Of a DNA stretch of 64,000 nucleotides, positions 8,994-18,833 are shown piece after piece; within the stretch, counting starts at the first letter, position 1; each line of letters begins with the position of its first letter. Below the pieces are notes generated by a model. That model was given only the letters and a program-made list of their open reading frames with translations. It had not been told where the DNA came from and did not search any database. This stretch comes from Conchocele bisecta. Taxonomy: Eukaryota > Mollusca > Bivalvia > Lucinida > Thyasiridae. The translations under genes were made by a program, and so were the position numbers. The DNA is taken from NCBI GenBank assembly GCA_029237695.1, contig CM055266.1, positions 107,339,370 through 107,403,369 on the forward strand. Reading direction: 5' to 3'.

Positions 8994-11900
8994 TCAAAGT
9001 CTCAATGTGTTGTAACCGTATGGTACAGTATTGAAATTGTCAACAATGACACGTTTTGTGTACACATACCTAAATGTCTTGCTTTGACATTCACTCGTTA
9101 CTGTTCTGTTTGCACGTCTCCGGATTTTACATGCATACACAACTTTCACTTCGGTATTTCGGTCCTCTGTACATTGAACATACGTATCAAAGTTCACTAC
9201 TTGACTTGTGTTGTAATCGAGTGTCAGTCCTTTAACTTTGCATTTGGATTTCATTTCCCCAGCTTTTGTTATCAACTTGTATGCATAACTCTTTGGTCCT
9301 AAACCCCTAAAACTTATTATTTTATTTCTGGGTTCCTCATCAGTCCATTTACCAAGCCTACTATTGATTATGGGGGGTGGGGGTGGGGGGTTCCATGAAT
9401 TCTGTTTGTGTATGTACATACAACTGTCTGTATCGAAATACAAGACACGCTCATTTAACTTTTCCAAAACACTGTATAGTTCAAGTCTTGCATATGCTGT
9501 TACATATGATCCCACTGCAACGTTTGATGTTGCATGGGATTCAATGTGTTCAAGCCTAGTTTCATAGTTAACCAATATGAATGGACATTCATTATCAAAT
9601 TTTTCTACGTGTTTTACCATTATACATGGATTTGAAATCAAATCAAAATATTTTGAAGGGTTATTGATGTATTCCGTTTGTGTCATGATTTCACGTTGTG
9701 CCAATTTACCCCATAAACAATTTAACATAATCTTGGCAAATGCTCTACGACCAGTATTTGTTTGTATGTTTGATGGATCAAGAAAAATACCTTAAGCTTC
9801 TTCATAGTCCTTAACCAATGTTTCTTTGTCTTTTTCTGTTATGCACCACCCGGGGTAACCACTTGCTTCTTGTTTGATTTTAAGAAAATTGTCCACATAC
9901 CCCGAGAAAAAATCATTAGATTTTTCCGAAAAATGCCATACTTCATACACGTCTAACAACGTATACTCACAGTCCAATGCTTTAAACAATTCTATTGACA
10001 CCCATGTACCAACCAAAACTCTTTCTTCAATTGTATGTGCACACTTTGTAGAACTTTCTTCTCCACATGTTCTACATAGCAAAAACATGAGTTTGTTATT
10101 ACAATGTGTTGGTAACACAGGATGAAATAGATTGGTCGGGGGGAGAACTTTACATTTTATCAAACCCTCATACTGCCGGATGTTTTCTACATCAATATTT
10201 TCTTTTGTCAAAATATCGGGGTGTCCTATCGGATATTCTTTGTGTTTACATACAAATGGATACAATGAACAAATATCAATATATTTGATTTCATCATCTG
10301 AAATTTCTTCAATATCATATTTAATTTTTATAGCATTACAACGTCTACCAAATAATCCTTGTCTAGGTTCAATCGGATCACAGTTTGGAAAGAATTGTTC
10401 GATCATCTTTTTGTATTCTTTATCAGTTTTCATTTTTAAATCAAACTCATGCTCCCACATAGTGTGAATTTTATAACCACTTACACTGAAATATTCCAAT
10501 CTTTCAAATGTTTGTGAATATAAATTTTGCATTGTTTCACCATTTATCGGGTTTTTAAGATTACGATTTGGGTAACATTTAGGACAACCATGCCATAGGT
10601 CACCGAGAAACTCATAGATAGTATTTTATTCTTTGTGAAACCCATCTACAGTATAAGGACCAATTTGGTATTCACCACCATTTTTTGCATGTTGAATAAC
10701 AATATTGTTTTCGTGTGCAATACTTTGCATCCATCGAATACCTTTCATTGAAAATTTGCGTTTAATCGGATCTCTGCTTGAAATAATTCCGATCTGATTA
10801 CTTGGCATATATTTGTTACGCCAAACTTTGTTACATGCATCAGCGATTGCACTGGCTTCTAGAAACGGATCTATACCCCCATATTCCATGAATACCTTCC
10901 TGAATTCTCCACAACCACGTCTCAAAATATCTACATCCGATCGACATTATTTTTCCATTTCTTGTTTGAAATTGAAACAATCGTTGTTTTCCACACGTTC
11001 GTTATACCATGATAAAAACTTTTCCCTAGCAGTTACCCCCATTGAATCTGGTTTGTAATAAGAGACATCAACGTATGGACCAACATAAGCGGCGAATTTA
11101 TCGTTATTTGCCCAATGTGGAAAATATCCCTTACCCATATCTTTCAATTCAAAGGTTTGTGGAAAGTTTGCCAATCCTGAATTTATGAAATTATATGAAT
11201 CAATCATTCGTATACCTTCAGCTTCCATAACCATGATGTTATTGCCGTTCATTATTACCTTAGGTTGAAACATTCCCTTTTCAATGAGATGGTGAAGAAT
11301 GAATTGACCATCATATGCTTTGAAATTATGTGCAATAGCTGTAGCACCTTTATGTTGTTTTAAAAACAACCAATTACAATATTCTGTCAAAGTATTTTTT
11401 CCTTCAAATACTACATCTCTTCCTTCAGGATACCAACTACAACATTCACAAATGAATTCTATTGGTTCAGTGATACATTCATCACAAGTTCTGTGTGCAA
11501 TACAATAGTTAGGAATGTGCACCCCAGTGTCTTGTTGACATTCGAAATCATAAAATATGAAAAACGGTTTGTGATCATCTTCTTCAGTTTTGCTTTTATT
11601 CTGCTGAATATGACATTTGTGGTTAAAATTAACAATCTCTTTACAAAATTTACATTTCTTCTTTCCTTTACATGTATGATTCTTCTTGGAATCGGCAAAC
11701 TGTCCTCCACATTTATCACAACATTGTATGAGTTGACAAATTGATTTCTTGTTTCGCCCTTCAATTTGCTTATGATTTGCAAAACACGTTCCACTATAAA
11801 AGGTCCTGAGACAATCGTTACACTTGATACAATCTATCACATGACATTTTGTTTTGGAACGACATGCCTTACACGAAGTAGGGCATATATGTGTTTCGCG

Positions 11901-12824
11901 ATTTTGGTAAGCAATATTACACATCTCACAATAGTATCCACAACCAAGAAATCCTACCATATTTGTAATACAATCATAGTGATCTTGATTATAGAATACA
12001 TGTATTATTTTGGTGTATGACTGAATTTCTGGATATTCAAACAACAATTCTGTTTTCACATGTTGTTGATGAATCTTGATCACATATTCTGGATACATAT
12101 ATTGTTGTATTTTCTTATATTCTTCAAATCCACAAGCTTTTTGTGATGAAATTCCAACTTCATTCAATAATTTATCGGCTTCAATACGTTGTAACGGTCT
12201 TCTGGAATCTCTGATTACATGCCACCGTCTATTCCAGGTTGAATTAACTTCTCGATCAGCATGACATTTTCCAACAACAATAGCTCGGGCTAAACACATA
12301 CTGTCTTTTGAATTTTCAATTTTCACAACAGTTTTCTTTTTTTTCGTGAAAACTCGAGAATCAATTTCAGAGGTCGTCTTCTGTCTTCCAGAACCTGTTG
12401 GCATTTTGGTAAACGTTGTTTCGATTGTCATCTCACCATCGTTCAAATTAAAATCCATATTCGATTGTATAACTTTTTCTATTTCTTGTAACAATATGTT
12501 CGCATTCAAATCTTCAACATTCAAGAATGGAATCGGTGTCCCCATCTGTAATGCAGGATGATTTAATGTTACCCTGATTGTGTCGTGTGGATCGCCATCA
12601 ATTCGTTCGATGATTTGATGAACGATATTATCAAATAATACCCCGAAGAAATTTTGAGGGTGTTCGTCTACATCAAATTTCTTAAATGTTGTTTTAAAAA
12701 CTGATGATTCAGTTCTGAATTTTCTTGATCTTCGACTTTTTTCTTGTATAAGATCATAAAATCTTCTAACATCTGATGACTCTTCGTTTTCACTCTCGGT
12801 GTCCGAGTATGGTACAAGTGGCAT
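8994..12824 (-). pseudogene. POLB: Family B DNA polymerase of element A (three in-frame stops)
   Basis: A single reading frame of 1,277 codons from MPLVPYSDTESENEE to the stop at 8994. An acidic N-terminus is followed by a Cys/His-rich region (residues about 298-405), exonuclease motif I (FYDFECQ, about residue 424), motif II (HNFKAYDG), polymerase motif A (DICSLYP), motif B (KIMLNCLWGK) and motif C (YFDTDS). This is the protein-primed type that replicates Polintons. The frame is broken by TAA at 10947-10949, 10626-10628 and 9792-9794, with no frameshift. The poly(A) module follows. Start chosen at the first Met after the divergent promoter 12825-12926. Confidence 0.92.
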
Positions 12825-12926
12825 GTTGAATTTTATAATAAAGTATTAATCAATTTACAGCAGCTTATATAAAATAAGCCACAAATTATATATGGTCATC
12901 ATTAGTCTACTGAACTCTGAAGTGAC
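12825..12926. promoter_or_regulatory. Divergent promoter between polymerase and 12927 gene
   Basis: A 102-bp spacer separates opposite start codons. Its centre GCTTATATAAAATAAGC is nearly palindromic and offers a TATA-like box in both directions, so both genes are probably co-expressed. Confidence 0.55.
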
Positions 12927-13620
12927 ATGGACTCTCAAGTTGTAGAACGTTCTTCAATTCAACTACAAAAACACGAGGAACATTTTGCTGACTATTTCGA
13001 AAGTATGAAATATTGGCATAAAGGATGCGAAATTAATTTATATGTAAATCCGTTTACTCATGAAGTTGAATTTAGCAACATACCGAAAACCTATCCGATA
13101 AAACATATTGGAAACTTTGTTGGATCGTTTACATCTTACAATTATTTGGGCGACTCTGAGTACCTGATTTCTACACGAAAGAGGTTTACAAAATTCAGCA
13201 TCGATGAGAAATATGGAGGGGACACGAAGTATCACCTAACATATGTTACATCTGTCAATCAACAGAGCATTGGGCTAATAAATGTAGCCAGAAGCTACAA
13301 GGAAAGTACATTGATGTGTTTGTGAATCCATATTCTCATGAAGTTCAATTTTCGGATTCTCCTAGTATCACCCAAGACCTGTGTGTTGGAAAATTCATGT
13401 CTTATTACAACGAAGAGAGTCGTCTGAAGCTACCAAGAAATGTTATGTACACTGGATGTTTCATCTGTAAATCGAAATCAAATTGGGCTTGTGATTGTGA
13501 CTAGAAACCCAAGTCTGAGACAGTGGATGTTAAGCCCCCAGAGAAACCAGTGAACAGTCGTAAACGTAAATACCCGGGTAAATCGAGTGTTGCAGTCAAG
13601 AAGAGGAAAATTGACTTTTA
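12927..13620 (+). pseudogene. Element A protein with two VNPxxHEVxFS repeats
   Basis: The first part (12927-13325) and second part (13316-13504) share the motif YVNPFTHEVEFS / FVNPYSHEVQFS, indicating two copies of one domain. A frameshift near 13300 separates them. An in-frame TAG (13502-13504) precedes a basic tail with KRKYPGKSS and VKKRKIDF, a likely bipartite nuclear localisation signal, ending at 13620. The poly(A) module follows (AATAAA at 13675-13680). No family recognised. Confidence 0.55.
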
Positions 13621-13649
13621 GATTTGATTGAATAGACACTATGTATTAT

Positions 13650-13692
13650 ACATGTTGTAAATATATTGTTGTTCAATAAAATATTGTTAAAT
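13650..13692 (+). terminator. Poly(A) module of the 12927 gene
   Basis: ACATGTTGTAAATATATTG then TTGTTCAATAAAATATTGTT; AATAAA at 13675-13680. This is the same module as at the polymerase end. Confidence 0.8.
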
Positions 13693-13801
13693 GAATACAA
13701 GTTGAAATGTATTTGCTTGTTTTTTATTTATCATTTTATAATTTGTATGGTTAATTCATATGATTTATAAAATGCAAGTGTTTCTTTCTGGAAAATATTG
13801 T

Positions 13802-13817
13802 GGTCCTGAAAAAGACC
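13802..13817 (-). terminator. Histone-type 3' stem-loop of the 13888-14099 gene
   Basis: Minus strand GGTCTTTTTCAGGACC: 6-bp stem (one T.G pair), TTTC loop. About 11 bases later comes CCAGAAAGAAAC, which contains AGAAAGA as in the U7 snRNA target element of histone genes. Confidence 0.8.
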
Positions 13818-13887
13818 ATTTAATTACTGTCTAATAGAATTCAGACAGATCAGGGTACAAGTTATTCATTGTAACTTTCCAAACAAT

Positions 13888-14099
13888 CTATTGTTTGGAA
13901 GGCCAATGATAGCCACGTCTTGCAAAGAATTGCTGTAATAATTCTTTATTTCTCTTCTTTTCTTCAATAGCATAATTTTTCCTAGAGAATACAATTTTTC
14001 GCAAACGGTGGAAGAATTTCTTGATCTGCATTCTGGTATGTAAGAATGAATAGAATTAATACTGTACGCTTTAGATCCTGAAATGATTTCATCCATCAT
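13888..14099 (-). pseudogene. Degraded small class II gene of element A
   Basis: The start MMDEIISGSKAYSINSIHSY is followed by at least one frameshift. The most protein-like C-terminus is in another frame (AIEEKKRNKELL ... RRGYHWPSKQ, stop at 13888-13890). The frame still open from the start runs to 13866. No family recognised. It is divergent from the 14145 gene; two ATTGGCTAA boxes lie between them. Confidence 0.45.
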
Positions 14100-14144
14100 T
14101 TCATTGGCTAAAATTTAGAGGATTTGATTGGCTAACATTCAAAA
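14100..14144. promoter_or_regulatory. Divergent promoter with two CCAAT-type boxes
   Basis: CATTGGCTAAAA and GATTGGCTAACA occur about 20 bases apart between divergent small genes. No clear TATA box. Confidence 0.35.
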
Positions 14145-14417
14145 ATGGATACTGATCGAAGCAATATGATGGCAAGAAGGATCTCAGAATTGATTGAAGT
14201 AGTAGGGACGATGAGGGAAGACATAGAAGCGTTGCAAATGGTTACGGCTGACCTGTTGAGGAGAATAACGAAACAACCAAAACCTGCTTACAAAGAATTT
14301 GAAATGGACGATCAAAAGAGTTTTACTACAGAAACAAAACCTGATACTACGGGCTTTGCCAGAGTTAAAACTCGAGAATCAAACAACAAATGGCGACGCA
14401 CTTACACTGAATATTAG
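14145..14417 (+). CDS. Small coiled-coil protein, 90 aa
   Basis: No family recognised. Residues about 10-45 (ISELIEVVGTMREDIEAL...) show heptad spacing of hydrophobic residues, then a charged C-terminus. A canonical histone-type stem-loop lies 32 bases after the stop, so it belongs to expression class II of element A. Confidence 0.6.
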   Translation: MDTDRSNMMARRISELIEVVGTMREDIEALQMVTADLLRRITKQPKPAYKEFEMDDQKSFTTETKPDTTGFARVKTRESNNKWRRTYTEY

Positions 14418-14448
14418 TTTGTACAGGTGTACACTCTAAACAAAAAAC

Positions 14449-14464
14449 GGCCCTTTTCAGGGCC
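14449..14464 (+). terminator. Histone-type 3' stem-loop of the 14145 gene
   Basis: CAAAAAAC-GGCCCT-TTTC-AGGGCC-ACCACA. Stem, loop and both flanks match the metazoan histone mRNA consensus (A-rich 5' flank, ACCCA-like 3' flank). GAAAAGAT follows about 13 bases later, a candidate U7 target. Confidence 0.88.
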
Positions 14465-14641
14465 ACCACACATTATTACGAAAAGATTACTTTTGCAATT
14501 TATATCCTAATAACTTTGTATATGTGTCGTTAGTTGATAAACACAACAAAACCTTTTTCTGGTTTAATATAAAGTGTGTCGTTTTGTAAGACACACTGTG
14601 ATTGGTCACTTGATTTTTTCAATTTTTTCAATCAATTTCTA

Positions 14642-14671
14642 AGTAGGTCAATCCGTTTGATGGGTATAAAA
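14642..14671 (+). promoter_or_regulatory. Class II promoter of the 14707 gene
   Basis: AGTAGGTCAATCC, GTTTGATGGGTATAAAAG. The TATA box (14665-14670) is 37 bases before the ATG at 14707, implying a very short leader. A CCAAT-type box (GATTGGTC) lies near 14599. Confidence 0.75.
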
Positions 14672-14706
14672 GACGATCATAAAATCATTAATTTACATTC
14701 GATACG

Positions 14707-15269
14707 ATGGCTGACAACAGAAGTTACGACTTTGCCGGTCAAGATTTTGATATATTAGCAGAGGCGATGAATGATATATATCAACCAACCTTCCAACCAC
14801 CACAACAACAACAACAGCAGCAGCAGCCAACTGTTCCTGCATACATCACAGCACAGAAGATAGAAGATTCTACATCATACCAATAATTACAACATCAGAT
14901 CCAAGGAAGGAAGAAAGAAGACATGATGATATTGAAAGAACTACAGAAACTGAACAACAATACAGAAAGAATATTACAGAAACTAGAGAACATCGCATCA
15001 CGACATCCTGTTCAACTGGACAATATGACAGACACATTATCAAGTAAACTAGAGAAACAGTCTGAAAATCGGAACTTGGCATTTAACACACAGCCCTTGA
15101 AAGTACCTATCAAGTTTGAATTGGACAATAAAACAGTGGCACACCTCAGTCAACATGTGGAGAGGGCGTTGTGTGATACAGTTGACGAAAAAATACATTC
15201 ACATAAAAGTGGGATTGGCGCACATCGTAAGCACATTCGTCCAGAAAAAGAAAATCATTTGATTCCACG

Positions 15270-15318
<49 letters not shown>

Positions 15319-15336
15319 AATAAAAACATTAAATAA
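14707..15336 (+). pseudogene. Gln-rich coiled-coil protein of element A
   Basis: Starts MADNRSYDFAGQDFDILAEA, then a glutamine stretch (about residues 38-46). An in-frame TAA (14884-14886) separates it from a coiled-coil segment (ILKELQKLNNNTERILQKLE). The end runs into a 47-base A tract (15270-15316) that reads as polylysine; tract length there may be unreliable. A class II promoter and histone-type stem-loop bracket the gene. No family recognised. Confidence 0.55.
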
Positions 15337-15419
15337 AAAAAAAATAAAAAAAGTGTACCAGTACTCGTGTATTTAAAAAAATAAATAAAAAATAACAATA
15401 CTCGTACCTTTACCCAAAC

Positions 15420-15435
15420 GGCCCTTTTCAGGGCC
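15420..15435 (+). terminator. Histone-type 3' stem-loop of the 14707 gene
   Basis: ACCCAAAC-GGCCCT-TTTC-AGGGCC-ATCCA. A perfect canonical stem-loop; CGAACAGAATTCC follows about 13 bases later. Confidence 0.88.
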
Positions 15436-15530
15436 ATCCAAAACTATTCGAACAGAATTCCTTTTCAAATAAAACATTGTTATATACATCATAGTATATC
15501 ATAATACATGTGGACCTTGTACTGTAAACA

Positions 15531-16202
15531 ATGGAGAACGAAGACCTATTGTGTTTGTTATTTAAACATCCTTGTAACATTTTTATAGCAGGTCCAAGTG
15601 GATGTGCAAAAACTGAAATTGTACAAAATATTATTTATTATCAAAAAGATTGATTTAATATTATACCCGAAAAAGTAATATGGTGTTACAAAGAATGGCA
15701 ACACAGCTATACTATTATGCAAGAAAAGTTCAATTTCCTCAAATTTATTGAAGGTATCCCAGATGATGAAAATGAAATTGTATCCGATGTATCAATTCCA
15801 CATCTTGTAGTATTTGATGATATGTTAGGAGGAAAAGATGAAGAAAAAATAAAATTATGGTTTACAAGAAAAGGTCATCATAGAACTTCAAGTGTAATAT
15901 ATATTACACAAAATATGTTTCAACAAAATAAATCGAGTAGAACTATAAGTCTTAATTCACGTTACATGATTTTATTTAGAAATGAACGTGATGGGTTACA
16001 AATTAAAACATTATCACGTCAAATGCAAAGTCCACACTTAATTTCAGCCTACAATGATGCTACTTCTCAGGAACATGGTTATTTGTTAATTGATTTTCAA
16101 TCACGAATTAAAAAACAATTTCGTTTAAGAAGTAACATTTTTCATCGATGGATTACAGATAAGGATGTTAGAAGACCTACTATTTATTCTCCAATACAGT
16201 AA
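15531..16202 (+). pseudogene. ATP: FtsK/HerA-type packaging ATPase of element A
   Basis: Frame of 223 codons. Walker A is AGPSGCAKTE (about residues 20-29) and Walker B is LVVFDDML (about residue 95), followed by the ARHG-like region GRHH.. and ITQN sensor typical of A32-like genome-packaging ATPases. These pump DNA into capsids. One in-frame TGA (15651-15653) interrupts it between Walker A and B. The ATG at 15531 puts Walker A at the usual distance from the N-terminus. Confidence 0.85.
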
Positions 16203-16241
16203 TATAGATATCAGTATTGTACTTTCTACCAAGGTGGTGAC

Positions 16242-17154
16242 ATGGCTTTCTCATACACATCAGGAAATATCATTCATGCTTTAAGAAATTTGAGTAATGA
16301 ACAACATAAACTTACAAGAGAAATAATATTGAAATCTGGATTAAAAGAGATATTGAAATGGTTTTCAGTAGCTGCCCAAAATATAGTTGAAAATAAAATA
16401 AAATTACCAAAACAAACAGTGCGTTTTATAGAAAAAAAGAAAAAAAGATGTTAAACAATTAGCGGATCCTAAAATTGATGATGATACAAAGAAAAAATAA
16501 TATTAAAACCTGGTGGTGGCGGATTTTTAGGTGGTGTAATTATTAGAAGTTTACTTCGTTGGACAGGTACAACAAACTTGAAAAATAGAAAACTAACCAA
16601 AAAACAAACTAAAAAGAAAACAATTAAAAAACAAAAGAAAACAACTAAAAAGAAAACAACTAAAAAGCAAAACGAATATGCAAGATTTTCTTCAATGTCT
16701 AGTATGTCTACACATCCTAGTCCTGTTAATTTATACAGATCTATATCATCGTTTCATACACCCTTATCGGGTAGAAAACCTCAGTTTACATCGACACCAA
16801 TTTCCTTAAGATCTCCGCAATTACCATTTACATCAACTTCTAACAAATCTGGATCATCATACAATACATATTTACCCAGTAATTCTGGTTCATTTGAGCG
16901 ACAAACTCAACAAAAAAAAGAAGTATAAGTATAGCCCTGAAATTGAAAATTGGTTTACCCTTGTTAATAAAGCAACAAAAGAACATGAAAAACTGTTACA
17001 GGAATATAATGCATTGGATGAACATCCAATAGCTAGGTTTTCACCGTTAAGAACATCTTTGAGATCTCCTACGGCCAAAGAAGCTGTCAGAAACAAACTT
17101 ATTCAAAAAGAAAAGAAAATAAAACATCTAAAAGATTTTGCGTTTAAAAATTAA
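16242..17154 (+). pseudogene. Minor virion-type protein with GGGFLGG motif and Lys-rich tail
   Basis: Starts MAFSYTSGNIIHALRNLSNE. After frameshifts at A-rich runs near 16440 and 16495 it continues with LKPGGGGFLGGVIIRSLLRW, a Thr/Lys-rich basic stretch, a Ser/Thr/Pro-rich part and, after another A-run frameshift near 16916, a helical end (YSPEIENWFTLVNKATKEHE). The glycine/hydrophobic motif next to a basic tail is what I associate with Polinton minor structural proteins. Three frames together give about 300 residues; the parts could instead be separate proteins. Confidence 0.5.
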
Positions 17155-17242
17155 GAGTAAAAATTAAAAAGTACTTAGGTGTATAAAATACAGTTATTAA
17201 TTAATTTTGTATCATTCAATATAAAGTATTGTTAGCATAAAG
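17155..17242. other. Spacer before the pX-like gene
   Basis: AT-rich, no recognised signal beyond a TATA-like GTATAAAAT at 17180-17188. Confidence 0.3.
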
Positions 17243-17309
17243 ATGGGTAAGGTTAAGAATAAAACCAGTAAAAAGAAACCATTAATTAAAAAACATGGTG
17301 TTATGCTTT

Positions 17310-17315
17310 TGGCTA
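17310..17315. repeat. Target site duplication of element C, left
   Basis: TGGCTA, repeated at 23431-23436 directly after the right end of element C. Confidence 0.75.
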
Positions 17316-17715
17316 TAGTGCAGCGGATAAGCTGACCAATTGAGCACTTTTTGATAAAAGCACCAAACTTGGCACAGAGTTAGACCAATATATTATGAAC
17401 AAATTTGGATGTGGAGCCATCGGCCAACTGCCCCCTGGTGGCTGTGGCGGCCATTTTCCAAAATGGCCGCCATGTGACTGCCGAGGAAGCCTTAACCCTA
17501 GATGAATGAGAAGTACTGAGTAACTCTGCAGTAAAAATGATTCGAAATACCATACACAAATGCTCACCACGATGAGACAATGTGTCGCGTGCATGACCCT
17601 GTCCCTACGCCCAAGGTCAAGGTCAAGTTTGGAGGTCAAAGGTCAAATTTAGGTCAAATTTCGTTTTTCATCAAAGGTAGTCATGTAATATATCAAATCG
17701 AAGATATTAATGAGC
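17316..17715. repeat. Element C left inverted repeat
   Basis: Inverse of 23003-23430. Contains GGCGGCCATTTT(C/G)(C/G)AAAATGGCC, itself a palindrome, and tandem AGGTCAA-type blocks. Confidence 0.85.
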
Positions 17716-18833
17716 ATAGTTCGACTTAGTCCTTTTTTGCATACAACTCCAAATAATTAATTGGCAATGAAGATGGCCGCCAACTGTCTATTTTGCTATT
17801 GTGCGCCGAAAAGTCAGCGGAGGAATCGAAGAACGACATACAACAACAACAACAACAACAAGAAAAAGCGACTGCTACTTTGGAAGATATCAGGTAATCA
17901 GCCATGTTCTATCCACTTTTATATGCTAATTACAAACATGTGAATAGTTCAAACTCCTTAACAACAAAATGGCATCTTCTTTTTAGTTTCTGATACCTGA
18001 TAAATGCTGAATATAGTTGATGTGTTCACGTGCCGATACTCGAACAATACCAGTAGTCGGACTGATGAGTAACCCCTCCCCACCCCATCCTCCCGCTCTG
18101 AAAAAAAAAAGCTAAAACAGTTCAAGGCCCAAACCCCTGCCCAATTTTTTCGTGAATGTGGAGGATGGTAATTTTGGACCTGTCGCAAGAGTCCTATATC
18201 CGGTATGGTAACAGTACTCGGACTGACGAGTAACCCACCCCCGCCCCGCCCATGCACCACCCCACCCCCCCCCCCCCCCCCCCCCACCCCCCCCCCCCCC
18301 CCCCCCCCCCGCTCTGGAAAAAAAGCTAAACAGTTCTAGACCCCAAACCCCTGCCCAATTTTTTCGTGAAAGTGGAGATAGTCATTTTGGACCTGTCGCA
18401 GGGGTCGCTATATCCGGATGGTAACAGTACTCGGACTGATGAGTACCACCGTCACCGACGCCCCCCCCCCCTCCGCCAAACAGTTATAGGCCCCAAACCC
18501 TTGCACAAATGTTCACCACATTGAGACGACATATTTATGTTGCATGTTGTTGCTAATGTAGGGCAGCACTTGACTCCTTGACTACCATAGTATAACAGCT
18601 ACATACGGTTACGTGGTACTTGAAAATTACAAGTAAGCAAGTCCAATCTTTTCTACTTCTAGCCGTTCAATTTTGAAGGTTCTATCCCTTGGCTAAGTAC
18701 CCGAGATCATACAATGAATGCAAGGATTACACACAAATAGTGTTCGTGTCACAAGCAGTCAAGGGGTTAATAATTTGAACATATCTTAATTCACTTGGGT
18801 TCTGAGTGCTCCTTTCTTACTATTGTCAGAACA
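17716..18833. other. Element C 5' non-coding part with tandem repeat and C tract
   Basis: 18055-18510 holds about three degenerate copies of a 160-200 bp unit (ACTCGGACTGATGAGTA ... CCCCTGCCCAATTTTTTCGT). The second copy contains long C tracts (about 18256-18310). Open frames here are repeat artefacts. Confidence 0.55.

Noticed and set aside
8994..12824. TAA read as sense (alternative genetic code) in the polymerase
   Set aside because: TAA is used as the normal stop in the same element, and TGA and TAG also interrupt neighbouring genes; decay or errors are simpler.
15255..15437. Phe-rich minus-strand frame
   Set aside because: Made by the 47-A tract.
17958..18287. Gly-rich minus-strand frame
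   Set aside because: Produced by C tracts in the element C tandem repeat.
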